From Criibacterium bergeronii (GTDB lineage: Bacteria > Bacillota > Clostridia > Peptostreptococcales > Filifactoraceae): 64,000 nucleotides of DNA. The translations under genes and the position numbers were made by a program. How positions within the stretch are numbered: position 1 is the stretch's first letter; every line of letters begins with the position of its first letter. Where the stretch lies: NCBI RefSeq assembly GCF_001693775.2, contig NZ_MBEW02000003.1:62001-126000 (forward strand), given 5' to 3'. Below the pieces are notes generated by a model. That model saw only the letters and a list, made by a program, of their open reading frames with translations. It was not told where the DNA came from and searched no databases. Shown piece after piece: positions 28,983 through 38,713 of the stretch.

Positions 28983-29336
28983 TTATAAAGTTTTAGAAGA
29001 ATTATCGGACTTTTCTTGTTTACTTTGGTATTTTTTTTCAACATCTTCGATTATCATTTTAGATATTCCAAGCGGAGATTTTTTTGCCATATCCTCAGCA
29101 ATTCTTTCTAACATAAAATCCGTCATAATATCCTTGCCGGGAGCTTTATTCTTATCGTCACTTTGTTTTTCTATTATACTTTTACTTTGTTTTAAAAATA
29201 CTTTCAAAAATTCTGCCTCAAGTCCCTCAGCTGCCTCTTTTAATTTCTTTTTGTCCATTGCAGACAAGTCGCTGCCTTTAAGGTTTTCAATTTTTGAATT
29301 TGTATTTGGTGTATATTGTGTAGAAGAAATATCCAT
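28983..29336 (-). CDS. FlgJ-type rod-binding protein
   Basis: A 117-residue protein with the rod-binding domain of FlgJ: LKEAAEGLEAEFLKVFLKQS in the first half, then IMTDFMLERIAEDMAKKSPL GISKMII in the second. It should cap or help build the flagellar rod in the cell wall. It lacks a muramidase domain; a separate glucosaminidase gene lies at 34.6-35.3 kb. It is the last gene of the flhO-flgG-flgJ unit. Confidence 0.83.
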   Translation of the reverse strand: MDISSTQYTPNTNSKIENLKGSDLSAMDKKKLKEAAEGLEAEFLKVFLKQSKSIIEKQSDDKNKAPGKDIMTDFMLERIAEDMAKKSPLGISKMIIEDVEKKYQSKQEKSDNSSKTL

Positions 29337-29368
29337 AAATCACCTTATAACAAAAAATGTATCAATAT

Positions 29369-30181
29369 CTATCTTTTTAACTGATTAACTGTATTAAGCA
29401 TATCGTCTGCTGTCTGTACTGATTTAGAATTTATTTCATATGCTCTTTGAGCCACAATCATTCTAACCATTTCATCGACAAGCTGAACGTTAGAATTTTC
29501 CAAATAATTTTGTAATATTGTAGTCTCTCTAGTACCATCTTCTTCCATTATTGGAGCACCTGAATTTTCTGTTGTAACAAAAAAGTTGTCTCCTAGTGCC
29601 TTTAAGCCTTCCGGATTTGCAAATGTTACTGTCTGTAATTGCCCAAGCTGTAAAGTTTCCCCTTCAACACTTTTTGCTGTTACGACGCCACTTTGACTAA
29701 CTGAAAAATCCTTTGCATTTGATGGCATCTGAATGTATCCATCATCAGTAGTAAGCACTCTTTCACCTTGAGAAGTCACAAGAGTAAGCAGGTCGTCTTC
29801 TACTGAAAATTTAAAATTTCCATCTCTTGTATAAAATCTTTTATCAGCATTGCCGGGGTCATTAGGATTTTCTATTACAAAAAATCCCATACCATATGAA
29901 ATTGCTAAATCTGTAGGGTTACCAGTATTTTCAGCATTACCTGTCATAAATTTTCTAGATGTGGCAACAGGCATTACACCATGTCCAACCTGAAGATTTA
30001 CCGGCTGACCTTCTTCAACTTTATTGCTTACCGGCTGAGAATAAGTATATAATAAATCCTTAAACTCTGCTTTCTGAGCCTTAAAACCTGTTGTACTTAC
30101 GTTTGAAATATTATTGGCTACTACATCCATGTTCATTTGTTGTGCTTTCATTCCACTAGCAGCCGTCCAAAGAGCTCTCAT
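29369..30181 (-). CDS. flgG: Flagellar rod protein FlgG (FlhP)
   Basis: Distal rod or hook-basal-body protein of 270 residues. The N-terminal rod signature MRALWTAASGMKAQQMNMDVVANNISNVST is clear, GLKALGDNFFVTTENSGAP is typical of FlgG, and the C-terminal helix has NSNVQLVDEMVRMIVAQRAY. Downstream of flhO and mbl it corresponds to B. subtilis flhP. The ribosome site is CGGAGG. Confidence 0.93.
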   Translation of the reverse strand: MRALWTAASGMKAQQMNMDVVANNISNVSTTGFKAQKAEFKDLLYTYSQPVSNKVEEGQPVNLQVGHGVMPVATSRKFMTGNAENTGNPTDLAISYGMGFFVIENPNDPGNADKRFYTRDGNFKFSVEDDLLTLVTSQGERVLTTDDGYIQMPSNAKDFSVSQSGVVTAKSVEGETLQLGQLQTVTFANPEGLKALGDNFFVTTENSGAPIMEEDGTRETTILQNYLENSNVQLVDEMVRMIVAQRAYEINSKSVQTADDMLNTVNQLKR

Positions 30182-30242
30182 TTAAACCTCCGAAATATAT
30201 TGGATTTTTATTATATAAAGCATTTTTATTTAAAAATATATT

Positions 30243-31373
30243 TTACTGTATCTGTCCCAGATTATTAACTGCCTTATCTAGTATTTGGTCATATGTGTTA
30301 ATAACCTTTTGGTCTGTTTCAAACCCTCTATACATCGCAATCATATTTACCATTTCATCAATTGGGTTTACATTTGACCTTTCTAAATAGCCTTGCAATA
30401 CTTTACCTTGAAATGGTAGTTCATCCGCTTTAGTGCCTGAAATCATTTGAAGATAAGAATGACCATATTTTTGCATATCTTCTTTGTTACTGATGTCTAC
30501 TATATCCATCATGTCAACTTCTTCCAAATAGCCTTGGTCATTTTTAATAAATACTCCACCATTTTTCTTAAACTCAACTTCTTTTGTGTACTCCGGAAGT
30601 TGTATTGGTCTACCGGAGACAGAAAGTACATAGTTTCCAAGAAAATCGGTAAGATTTCTGTCTTTATCCATTGTGAAAGCACCACTACGAGAATACTTAA
30701 CCTGTCCTGTATCGGCTAATTTTACTTTAAAAAAGCCTTCTCCCTCAAGAGAGATGTGCATAGGATTTTCTGTAAGTTCTTGTGCACCTTGGTTGTAATT
30801 AGTCATAACTCTATCTGTAATAGTACCGGAGTTTATAGTACCAATTGATTTACGAGCCTCCGGAACAATAACCTTTGCTATTGCTCTGTTCCCAACTGTC
30901 AAATTGCCAGCTGTATCAATTGCTATTTCGCCATCTGAACCTTGCTTTAATTGGATTTTCTCTCCATTTTCATCCAACAAATATGCACCAAATTTTGTAA
31001 TAGTGTCAGAATTATACTCTCTATATGCTGTTCTCAAGTAGCCTTGTTCATCCTTAACTAAGGTCGCACTCCTATAGTATCCTTTACCATTCCTATCTTC
31101 AAGTTGTAAATATCCTCTTGTGATATCTATATTCACTTGAGTTTGACCGCTCTTTAGCTTAGTATTGTTAACTTTAACTCTATTTGGTACGTTTCTTATG
31201 TATCCTAAGCTGTCTTGCCTTTTATAAAGTAATTTCTCAGAAAAGGCTTCAGTTATATGTTCATCCTTTTTATATGCAGTTGTATCAGTATTAGCTATGT
31301 TGTTTGTTATTGTTTCAATAGTATCTTGCTTTGTGCTCATAGCATTGGCTGCAGTATATATACCTCTTAACAT
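30243..31373 (-). CDS. flhO: Flagellar hook-basal body protein FlhO (FlgF/FlgG family)
   Basis: A 376-residue rod protein, longer than FlgG because of an extended middle. The N-terminus MLRGIYTAANAMSTKQDTIE with NNIANTDTTAYKKDE and the C-terminus RSNVNPIDEMVNMIAMYRGF are the family hallmarks. It lies directly after mbl, as flhO does in B. subtilis, but is probably transcribed separately from a perfect SigD promoter 34-60 bases upstream. The ribosome site is GGAGGGG. Confidence 0.92.
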   Translation of the reverse strand: MLRGIYTAANAMSTKQDTIETITNNIANTDTTAYKKDEHITEAFSEKLLYKRQDSLGYIRNVPNRVKVNNTKLKSGQTQVNIDITRGYLQLEDRNGKGYYRSATLVKDEQGYLRTAYREYNSDTITKFGAYLLDENGEKIQLKQGSDGEIAIDTAGNLTVGNRAIAKVIVPEARKSIGTINSGTITDRVMTNYNQGAQELTENPMHISLEGEGFFKVKLADTGQVKYSRSGAFTMDKDRNLTDFLGNYVLSVSGRPIQLPEYTKEVEFKKNGGVFIKNDQGYLEEVDMMDIVDISNKEDMQKYGHSYLQMISGTKADELPFQGKVLQGYLERSNVNPIDEMVNMIAMYRGFETDQKVINTYDQILDKAVNNLGQIQ

Positions 31374-31406
31374 TACCCCTCCAAGATAAAATTTGTCCTT
31401 GTAATT

Positions 31407-31433
31407 TTATCGGCAAAATACAACGTTTTTTTA
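31407..31433 (-). promoter_or_regulatory. Consensus SigD (sigma-28) promoter of flhO-flgG-flgJ
   Basis: Minus strand TAAA (31433-31430), exactly 15 bases, GCCGATAA (31414-31407). This matches the SigD/FliA consensus at every position and sits 34 bases before the flhO start. Confidence 0.85.
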
Positions 31434-31485
31434 GTAAAAAGTGTATTTATTTTATATTTTTTTAAATAATGATTTATATAAGCCA

Positions 31486-31527
31486 AAATATACTATAGAT
31501 TTTAAAACACAAGTCCATAGTATATTT
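31486..31527 (-). terminator. Possible terminator after mbl
   Basis: An 11-bp AT-rich stem AAATATACTAT/ATAGTATATTT with a 20-base loop follows the mbl stop by about 25 bases; its 3' arm ends in TTTT. The loop is large and the stem weak, so this is tentative. Confidence 0.35.
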
Positions 31528-31551
31528 AGACAAATATAATTTATTATTTAA

Positions 31552-32568
31552 TTATTCTTTTCTTGCTGCTTTAGAAAGAGTATCCAGTTCTTTTAAAGAC
31601 TCTCCAGTGCCCTTTGCAACACAAGAGACTGCATCCTCTGCTATATATACTTTTATACCGGTTCTAGCCTCAATTAGTCTATCTAGTCCCCATAGCAAAG
31701 AGCCTCCACCTGTCATTAGTATACCTTTATCGGATATGTCGGCAGAAAGCTCAGGTGGGGTTCTTTCTAATACAGAGTGAACTGCATCTGCAATTTGAAT
31801 TACACTTTCTTTAAGTGCCTCAAATGATTCTGCAGAAGAAATTTTTACAGTTTCAGGTAAACCATTTATCTGATTTCTGCCTCTAACATCCATAAATACA
31901 TCTTTTTCTCTTTCAAATGCAGAGCCTATATTTATTTTTATTTCTTCGGCTGTTCTCTCACCTATTAACAGATTATGTTGTTTTTTCATATATTTGCCAA
32001 TAGCTTCATCAAATTTGTCACCAGCCATTTTTATAGAAGTGCTTTCTACTATACTGCCTAATGAAATTACAGCAACATCAGCAGTTCCTCCTCCTATATC
32101 TACTATCATCGAACCACTAGGTTGTGATATATCTATGCCTGCTCCTATGGCTGCGGCAATAGGTTCTTCTATTAAATACACTTCTCTTGCTCCGGCAACA
32201 CTTGTAGCATCTTTTACAGCTCTTTTTTCTACCTCTGTTACCCCTGATGGTACACAAACTATTATCTTAGGCTTAAAAAACTTAAATAGCCCTACTCCTC
32301 CGGTAACCTTTTGTAAAAAGCTTTTTAACATTTTTTCGGTCATGTCATAGTCAGATATTACTCCATCTTTTAAAGGTCTGACAGCCTTTATGTGGTCAGG
32401 GGTTCTACCTATCATTTTTTGTGCTTCTTCGCCAACTTTTAGCACCTTTCCTGTATTTGTATCCAAGGCAACTACAGATGGTTCTTGAAGAACTATTCCC
32501 TTTCCTTTTACATATACTAAAACTGATGACGTACCTAAATCTATACCTATATCAGGTGAAATACCCAT
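31552..32568 (-). CDS. mbl: Rod shape-determining actin homologue Mbl/MreB
   Basis: Membrane-bound actin-like protein guiding sidewall peptidoglycan synthesis. The 338 residues show phosphate-1 GIDLGTSSVLVYVKGKG, the EPSVVAL stretch, VPSGVTEVEKRAVKDA, phosphate-2 MIVDIGGGTADVAVISLG and the adenosine motif MTGGGSLLWGLDRL. The murA-mbl-flhO-flhP order points to Mbl. The mreC and mreD genes are not adjacent, which also fits Mbl. Confidence 0.94.
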   Translation of the reverse strand: MGISPDIGIDLGTSSVLVYVKGKGIVLQEPSVVALDTNTGKVLKVGEEAQKMIGRTPDHIKAVRPLKDGVISDYDMTEKMLKSFLQKVTGGVGLFKFFKPKIIVCVPSGVTEVEKRAVKDATSVAGAREVYLIEEPIAAAIGAGIDISQPSGSMIVDIGGGTADVAVISLGSIVESTSIKMAGDKFDEAIGKYMKKQHNLLIGERTAEEIKINIGSAFEREKDVFMDVRGRNQINGLPETVKISSAESFEALKESVIQIADAVHSVLERTPPELSADISDKGILMTGGGSLLWGLDRLIEARTGIKVYIAEDAVSCVAKGTGESLKELDTLSKAARKE

Positions 32569-32625
32569 TATTAAATCTCCCTTTTTAATTAAATCAAAAT
32601 AAATGCAAATAAAAACTATTAAAGA

Positions 32626-33876
32626 TTAATCAATCTTCTCTATAATTCCTCCTAAGGAAGTGATTTTTTGAACTACATCAACATATCCTCTTTCGATATG
32701 ATATATATCAGATATTCTAGTCTCACCCTTAGATACAAGACCTGCTAATATTAAAGATGCACCTGCTCTCAAGTCTGTTGCCTTGACTTTTGCACCTTCC
32801 ATTCGGTCTACACCAGTTACAACCGCAGATTTTCCTTCTATTTTTATGTCAGCACCCATTCTTTTAAGTTCGGCAACGTGCATAAATCTATTTTCAAAAA
32901 CTGTTTCTGTAACTACTGAGCTCCCATTGGCTTTGCATAACATAGCCATAAATATGGACTGCATATCAGTCGGAAAACCTGGATGTGGCATTGTTTTTAT
33001 ATCAGTAGCACTTATTACATCAGGTCCAACAACCCTAATAAAATCACTTTGTTCGTCAATTTTACAGCCAACCTCATAAAGCTTAGCTATTACAGGTCGC
33101 AAGTGATCGCTAATTACATTTGAAATTATTATATCTCCTCTAGTCATAGCGGAGGCAACCATAAAAGTACCAGCCTCTATCCTATCCGGTATAACAGTAT
33201 GTTCTGCAGGATGTAGAGATGCGACTCCTGAAATTTTAATTGTATTAGTACCAGCACCTCTTACCTTGCCGCCAATTTCGTTTAAGAAATTTGCTAGGTC
33301 AACTATTTCAGGCTCTTCTGCAGCATTTTCTATAACTGTATTTCCTTCAGCAAGTACAGCAGCCATCATTATATTTTCTGTTGCTCCAACTGATGGAAAG
33401 TCTAAATAAACTTTTCCTCCAATCAATTTCAGAGCTGAGGCATCTATATATCCATGGTCCACGTCTACATTGGCATTTAGAGCTCTAAATCCTTTTAAGT
33501 GTAAATCAATCGGTCTTGCACCTATAGGACACCCCCCAGGCATTGAAATTGTAGTTCTTTTAAATCTTGCTAGCAGTGGCCCCATTACTACAAATGAGGC
33601 TCTCATCTTACTTACCAGCTCATATGGTGCTTCTATTGTTGTTATTTCAGTAGCATCTATCTCAAGTGTATCGTCTGTAAATTTTATTTTAGCTCCTAGG
33701 TAAGTCAACAACTCACATATTACATCTACATCCTTTAGCCTAGGAACACCCTTTATTACACTAATACCGTCAACCAAAAGTGTAGCAGCAATTATAGGAA
33801 GAACAGCATTTTTTGCTCCGCTAATCTGAACCTCTCCAGTAAGCCTACCGCTTTGTTTTACTGATAATTCAGGCAA
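32626..33876 (-). CDS. murA: UDP-N-acetylglucosamine 1-carboxyvinyltransferase MurA
   Basis: First committed step of peptidoglycan precursor synthesis, joining PEP to UDP-GlcNAc. The 416 residues have the N-terminal GEVQISGAKNAVLPIIAATL, the active-site loop PGGCPIGARPIDLHLKGF with the catalytic (fosfomycin-target) cysteine, and the C-terminal TDLRAGASLILAGL. It is upstream of mbl, as in B. subtilis, with no sporulation genes between. Confidence 0.96.
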   Translation of the reverse strand: MPELSVKQSGRLTGEVQISGAKNAVLPIIAATLLVDGISVIKGVPRLKDVDVICELLTYLGAKIKFTDDTLEIDATEITTIEAPYELVSKMRASFVVMGPLLARFKRTTISMPGGCPIGARPIDLHLKGFRALNANVDVDHGYIDASALKLIGGKVYLDFPSVGATENIMMAAVLAEGNTVIENAAEEPEIVDLANFLNEIGGKVRGAGTNTIKISGVASLHPAEHTVIPDRIEAGTFMVASAMTRGDIIISNVISDHLRPVIAKLYEVGCKIDEQSDFIRVVGPDVISATDIKTMPHPGFPTDMQSIFMAMLCKANGSSVVTETVFENRFMHVAELKRMGADIKIEGKSAVVTGVDRMEGAKVKATDLRAGASLILAGLVSKGETRISDIYHIERGYVDVVQKITSLGGIIEKID

Positions 33877-33892
33877 ATTCTATAGCTCCTTC

Positions 33893-34534
33893 TTAATTTT
33901 TATTTTCAATGTTCAAAACATAATTTTCATTATTTTTAAAATACATCATCGTTAAATCGTCAAAATTCACCTTGACATTACGATTTTTATCAATAAAGTT
34001 TTTATCCTCGTCTATAAACCCTATCTTTTGGAGGTCTTGTAAAGCTTTGTCATAAGATATATTTCCAACAGTAGCATAAGTAAATATAACATTTTCTCCA
34101 AAAGCTTTAAAAAAAACCGCTTTATTATTGGTCAATTTACCCACTACTGCAAGTCTACTAACCATTTTTTTATTTCCATACATCGCTATCAATGATGAGG
34201 ACTCCTTAGTGCTGTTTTGTACTATGGAATATTCATCATTGTTTCGTATAATCTCTCTTATATTTTTATCATAGATAAAATTATAAGACTCTTCAATCAA
34301 AAATTGTTCATATCTAGTCTCATACTCATTTAAACTAAAACCCATATTTGGGATATTTATAAACCTAGATTTCATAAATATATAAATCAGAATTGCAGAA
34401 AGCATAAAAAACATTATTTTAAATGTCCTAGACATTTTTGGCTTAAAATAATCTCTTCCTTCAATTACATCTATGGCTCTTTGTATTCTTTGAGCTCTAT
34501 GTTCTTTTATTCTCTGCGACCTGGTTTTTCTCAA
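33893..34534 (-). CDS. Single-pass membrane protein, unknown
   Basis: I do not recognise this protein. The first 35 residues are strongly basic (KTRSQRIKEHRAQRIQRA), one membrane helix follows (about 40-57, IMFFMLSAILIYIFM), then an extracellular domain of about 150 residues with alternating strands. I favour the TTG at 34534 (213 residues), which has AGGAG seven bases upstream; an ATG at 34552 has no ribosome site. It lies between the glucosaminidase and murA, 16 bases before murA, suggesting a cell-envelope role (position only). Confidence 0.68.
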   Translation of the reverse strand: MRKTRSQRIKEHRAQRIQRAIDVIEGRDYFKPKMSRTFKIMFFMLSAILIYIFMKSRFINIPNMGFSLNEYETRYEQFLIEESYNFIYDKNIREIIRNNDEYSIVQNSTKESSSLIAMYGNKKMVSRLAVVGKLTNNKAVFFKAFGENVIFTYATVGNISYDKALQDLQKIGFIDEDKNFIDKNRNVKVNFDDLTMMYFKNNENYVLNIENKN

Positions 34535-34584
34535 GGCACTACTCCTATTCATAAACAAATGAATTATTTAATAATATTTTATCT

Positions 34585-35319
34585 CTAATTTACTAATTCA
34601 TTTGCAATCCTAGAAACTGAATTTGCCCAATTCTTATTAGTTGAATATCTAACATTTACTCCATCTAAGGAGTACCCATTAAAATACATCCCGCCTGCTC
34701 TAAGGTAATTGGTCGAAAGGTGCTTTGCAACGTCATAAATACTATCTTGCTTTGTTGCATAACTTCTTGCACTTTCATATGGCGACCTGTCATACGCACC
34801 AAATCCAAATAAATTATTTTTGTTTCTTGCAATAGCACTATTGCCATTGCCGGACTCAAGCTTAGCAATCGCAGTCAAAATCAATGCGTTAACACCATAA
34901 ATTTCTTCAGCTCTTTTAAAATATGAGCCTAATCCATTTAATGGAGTGCCTTGTAATTTTTCATCAATTTGTGCAGCTGTAACATTTGATTTTTTTCTAA
35001 TATCGTTAGTATCAAATGATGAAATATGTGAATTGCCAAAAACATTGGCGTATGGCGATGCGGCTGCCAAATTATTTGTAGATAATTCAGTATTATAAGT
35101 ATTTAAGCTATCATTTTCAAAAATTGGACTTTGATTATTTGAACTGTAGTCATTACTACCAAAAATCACAGGGTTTTCATTTGTTTGTGTTTCTATCTGA
35201 GGGATATCTAGCCCATTCATTTTATATTTTAAAATATCTTCAAACCTATCCATTGCATTATAATAATTGCTAGATGGACCTTGGAAGTTATGAAATTGTG
35301 TATCAATTTTTATATTCAT
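34585..35319 (-). CDS. GH73-like glucosaminidase, FlgJ C-domain type
   Basis: A 244-residue protein. Its C-terminal 130 residues look like a peptidoglycan beta-N-acetylglucosaminidase domain: GLGSYFKRAEEIYGVNALIL, the putative catalytic Glu in AKLESGNGNSAIARNKNNLF, then GFGAYDRSPYESARSYAT. The N-terminal 110 residues are Asn/Ser-rich and probably disordered. No Sec signal peptide is visible, so it may be exported by the flagellar apparatus to open the wall for the rod. A TGATATAAT extended -10 lies about 45 bases upstream (35361-35369). Confidence 0.8.
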   Translation of the reverse strand: MNIKIDTQFHNFQGPSSNYYNAMDRFEDILKYKMNGLDIPQIETQTNENPVIFGSNDYSSNNQSPIFENDSLNTYNTELSTNNLAAASPYANVFGNSHISSFDTNDIRKKSNVTAAQIDEKLQGTPLNGLGSYFKRAEEIYGVNALILTAIAKLESGNGNSAIARNKNNLFGFGAYDRSPYESARSYATKQDSIYDVAKHLSTNYLRAGGMYFNGYSLDGVNVRYSTNKNWANSVSRIANELVN

Positions 35320-35360
35320 ATCAAACCTCTATAAATCACAAATTCACATAATGATGGATT

Positions 35361-35369
35361 ATTATATCA
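35361..35369 (-). promoter_or_regulatory. Extended -10 element before the glucosaminidase gene
   Basis: TGATATAAT on the minus strand (TGn plus perfect TATAAT). No clear -35 lies 17 bases upstream. The rest of 35370-35490 is AT-rich with nothing else recognised. Confidence 0.4.
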
Positions 35370-35491
35370 CATTTTTGAAAATTATAAAATAAAAATCGAA
35401 AATTTGCTAAAATTTAAACAAAGCATATATAAAATTAATATCAATGATTTACAAAAGCTAATTTTTTAATTAAAAATTTTTTACACAAAAT

Positions 35492-35521
35492 AAAAACCGA
35501 TGCGTTTTAACATCGGTTTTT
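35492..35521 (-). terminator. Terminator of the ferredoxin gene
   Basis: An 11-bp stem AAAAACCGATG/CATCGGTTTTT with an 8-base loop, ending in TTTTTATTTTG on the minus strand, 14 bases past the ferredoxin stop. Confidence 0.85.
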
Positions 35522-35534
35522 ATTATAAGTATTA

Positions 35535-35705
35535 TTATTCTGGTTTAGGTGCGTCTACTGGACAGACACTTGAACATGAACCGCAATCTATACATGCAGA
35601 AGCATCAATAACGTATTGAGAGTCCCCAGCAGATATGCAGTTTACAGGGCATTCAGGTTCACATTGTCCACAGCTGATGCAAGTATCATCAATTTTATAA
35701 GCCAT
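35535..35705 (-). CDS. 2[4Fe-4S] ferredoxin, 56 residues
   Basis: A small clostridial-type ferredoxin. The two cluster motifs CISCGQCEPECP (from residue 9) and CIDCGSCSSVCP (from residue 38) supply all eight cysteines. It carries electrons for low-potential anaerobic enzymes. The ATG has AGGAGG six bases upstream, and the gene has its own promoter and terminator, so it is a single-gene transcript. Confidence 0.96.
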   Translation of the reverse strand: MAYKIDDTCISCGQCEPECPVNCISAGDSQYVIDASACIDCGSCSSVCPVDAPKPE

Positions 35706-35746
35706 AATATCCTCCTAAATAATTCAGTTTTTTTAAATTCAAAGTT

Positions 35747-35775
35747 ATTATACCATTCCTTTTATACTTTGTAAA
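35747..35775 (-). promoter_or_regulatory. SigA promoter of the ferredoxin gene
   Basis: TTTACA (35775-35770), 17 bases, perfect TATAAT (35752-35747) on the minus strand, about 42 bases before the start. Confidence 0.62.
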
Positions 35776-35840
35776 GAAAATAAAACTTTTAACTTAAATC
35801 CATTTGAATAAAACTAATAATTTTCAACATTTTAATCTAT

Positions 35841-37646
35841 TTAATCAGAGTCTAATTTTAATACTGACATAAATGCTTTTTGCGGAATATCAACATTCCC
35901 AATCTGTCTCATACGTTTTTTTCCTTCTTTTTGCTTTTCAAGCAATTTTCTCTTTCTGCTGATGTCACCGCCATAGCATTTTGCAAGCACATCTTTCCTA
36001 TAGGCTGATATTGTTTCTCTTGCAACAATTTTCGCACCTACTGCAGCTTGTATTGGTACCGGGAACTGGTGTTTTGGGATTTCGCCTTTTAATTTTTCGC
36101 ACATTTGTCTACCTCTGCTGGCAGCTACAGACTCATGTACTATAAATGAAAGGGCATCAACTTTTTCTTTATTGATTAAGATATCCAGCTTAACTAAATC
36201 GGATTTTACAAATTCTTTAAACTCATAATCTATAGACCCGTACCCTCTAGTTCTGGATTTTAGTGCATCAAAAAAGTCATATATCACTTCGTTTAATGGT
36301 AAATCATAATGTAAAATCACCCTTGTTTCATCAAGATATTCCATATTTTTCATTGTACCTCTTTTATTTTGGCAAAGCTCCATTACTTGTCCTACATAAT
36401 CTTTTGGCACAATTATATCACCATTTACTATAGGCTCTTCTATGCTGGAAATTTCTGTTTGTTGTGGTAGATTATCCGGATTTTGTATATAAATAGTCGT
36501 TCCGTCTACTTTATTTACCTTATATGTTACAGATGGTGCTGTAGTAATAATATCTAGGTCAAACTCCCTTTCTAATCTTTCTTGGATAATTTCCATGTGT
36601 AAAAGACCTAAGAAACCACATCTGAACCCAAAGCCTAAGGCAATAGATGACTCAGGTTCAAATTCTAAAGAGGCATCATTTACCTGAAGTTTATCCAGTG
36701 CATCTCTTACGTTCTCATATTTTTCACCCTCAGCAGGATAAACCCCGCAATAAACCATTGGAGTTACCTTTTTATATCCGGGGAATGGATTGTCAGTAGG
36801 ATTTTCAAGCAGAGTTATTGTATCTCCTACCCTTGATGACCTGATGTCTTTTATTGAGGCTGCAATGTATCCAACGTCCCCAGCCTCAAGAGTATCTACG
36901 CTTATGTGTGTTGGAGATATTATACCCACCTCTGTTACTTCAAAGCTAGCCTTAGTATTCATCATCAAAATGGTGTCGCCTTTTTTGACTGTACCATCAA
37001 ATACTCTCACATAGGAGATTACGCCTTTGTATGCGTCATAGTATGAGTCGAAAATTAATGCTTTTAATGGTTTTTTGCTATCACCATTAGGTGCTGGTAC
37101 GTTTTTAACTATACCTTCTAATACATCCTCTATATTTAGTCCACTCTTTGCTGAAATCAATGGTGCATCTGATGTATCCAATCCTATTACGTCTTCAATT
37201 TCTTTTTTTACCATTTGAGGATTTGCACTTGGAAGGTCAATTTTATTTATTACCGGTAATATTTCAAGATTTTGGTCTAATGCTAAATAAACATTTGCCA
37301 AAGTCTGAGCCTCTACGCCTTGAGATGCGTCTACTACCAAAACTGCACCCTCACAAGCCGCTAAACTCCTAGACACTTCATAATTAAAATCGACATGACC
37401 TGGGGTATCTATAAGGTTTAAAAAATATTTTTCTCCATCTCTTGCGGTGTATGTAAGATGTATGGTTTGGAGCTTTATTGTTATTCCTCTTTCTCGTTCT
37501 AAGTCCATGTTGTCTAAAAGTTGGTCTTTCATGTCACGTTTTTGCACTGTACCTGTTTGCTCAATAAGTCTATCTGCTAAAGTGGATTTGCCATGGTCTA
37601 TATGAGCAATTATGCTGAAATTTCTTGTATTTTTTATCTTACTCAA
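35841..37646 (-). CDS. lepA: Elongation factor 4 (LepA)
   Basis: Translational GTPase acting on stalled or initiating ribosomes. The 601 residues include G1 [30 protein letters not shown], the EF-G-like domains II, III and V, and the LepA C-terminal domain ([20 protein letters not shown]). I use the TTG at 37646, with AGGAG seven bases upstream; the frame extends 18 bases further, but that part contains the ribosome site. Confidence 0.96.
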   Translation of the reverse strand: MSKIKNTRNFSIIAHIDHGKSTLADRLIEQTGTVQKRDMKDQLLDNMDLERERGITIKLQTIHLTYTARDGEKYFLNLIDTPGHVDFNYEVSRSLAACEGAVLVVDASQGVEAQTLANVYLALDQNLEILPVINKIDLPSANPQMVKKEIEDVIGLDTSDAPLISAKSGLNIEDVLEGIVKNVPAPNGDSKKPLKALIFDSYYDAYKGVISYVRVFDGTVKKGDTILMMNTKASFEVTEVGIISPTHISVDTLEAGDVGYIAASIKDIRSSRVGDTITLLENPTDNPFPGYKKVTPMVYCGVYPAEGEKYENVRDALDKLQVNDASLEFEPESSIALGFGFRCGFLGLLHMEIIQERLEREFDLDIITTAPSVTYKVNKVDGTTIYIQNPDNLPQQTEISSIEEPIVNGDIIVPKDYVGQVMELCQNKRGTMKNMEYLDETRVILHYDLPLNEVIYDFFDALKSRTRGYGSIDYEFKEFVKSDLVKLDILINKEKVDALSFIVHESVAASRGRQMCEKLKGEIPKHQFPVPIQAAVGAKIVARETISAYRKDVLAKCYGGDISRKRKLLEKQKEGKKRMRQIGNVDIPQKAFMSVLKLDSD

Positions 37647-37674
37647 AGATTTACTCCTGCTCAAATTTATTATT

Positions 37675-38703
37675 TTATATTGATAAATTTTTTATATTTT
37701 TTATTAATATTGAAACTGTTCCATCTTCATCTGGTAAAAATTCTACCTTAGATGCGTCAGAATAATAGTCGATAGGTATATTTATTTCTATTCCCGTTTC
37801 AGTTTTTATTTTTTGTCTTTCAAATTTACTTTTTAAGACTGTTTCTTTTACTTCAATTTTATCTGTCATTTCTATGCCACTTCTACCTAGGGCATCTTTA
37901 TATAGCTCATTCATTTCTGATGTTTTGTCAAAAGCTTGATTTACTACTTCTTCTATAAGGATTGTACCGTCATCAACTACGTCCTTTACAGCCTTTTTCA
38001 AGCTGGCAGTTTTTTCTACATCGCCTAAAAGATATTTTTTTTCTATATTTTTTGTAACCTTGTTAAAAATATCAAATTTTTCTTTTTGAGAATGCTCTGT
38101 TTCTAGGAGTAAAAGCACGTCTTTATAAATCCACTGATTTTCAGAATTTATCTCATATTTTTTGTCGATTATTGCCATTTCAAAGTTGTTCAGATTTAAT
38201 ATAAAGCCTTCGTCAGCCTTGTGTCGTTCACTGGTTATAAGGGAGGTGAGTTCTACTATGTTGATATTATTTGCTCCCTTGTTTTTTATTAAATTTGTCA
38301 CATACATATTCTTGTGGTTGTATTTAAAGAAACCTAGATAATTACTCCTTTCCATTTGAAAAAGAGTAATTATCAAATCTCCTGAGGCTACTTTGTCGTT
38401 ATTTACAACTAAAGTATAGTATTCTTGGGCAATTTCATTAGCACAAGTTTTTAGTTTTGGCAAATCTGTTGATAATTCTAATAAAAGCTTGTATGCTTTA
38501 CTGCATCTTTCATCATCAGTGATAAATGAGCCTGATTTCATTTCATCAGACAGCATTAAGTTAGTTATAGTTTTTTCTATAAATGACAAGGTTATATCAT
38601 CATCAGAGTCTATGTCAAAATTTGATATTACTGGCTCATTTTCGTAGCTTGAGAGCCTTATCATATAACTTTGTAAATATTCTATTTCAGCTAATTCAAA
38701 CAT
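37675..38703 (-). CDS. Nucleoid-associated protein (NdpA/YejK family)
   Basis: A 342-residue protein resembling the 37-kDa nucleoid-associated family (NA37). Recognisable parts are the N-terminal [40 protein letters not shown] near residue 110, and a C-terminal domain with [10 protein letters not shown] upstream. Members associate with the nucleoid, and their exact role is open. It lies between the lipoprotein and lepA, with short gaps (10 and about 28 bases). Confidence 0.75.
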   Translation of the reverse strand: MFELAEIEYLQSYMIRLSSYENEPVISNFDIDSDDDITLSFIEKTITNLMLSDEMKSGSFITDDERCSKAYKLLLELSTDLPKLKTCANEIAQEYYTLVVNNDKVASGDLIITLFQMERSNYLGFFKYNHKNMYVTNLIKNKGANNINIVELTSLITSERHKADEGFILNLNNFEMAIIDKKYEINSENQWIYKDVLLLLETEHSQKEKFDIFNKVTKNIEKKYLLGDVEKTASLKKAVKDVVDDGTILIEEVVNQAFDKTSEMNELYKDALGRSGIEMTDKIEVKETVLKSKFERQKIKTETGIEINIPIDYYSDASKVEFLPDEDGTVSILIKNIKNLSI

Positions 38704-38713
38704 TTATTACCTC

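Noticed and set aside
34665-34868. 67-codon minus-strand frame inside the glucosaminidase gene
   Set aside because: It is in another frame of the same strand; the main frame has the GH73-like motifs and continues across it.
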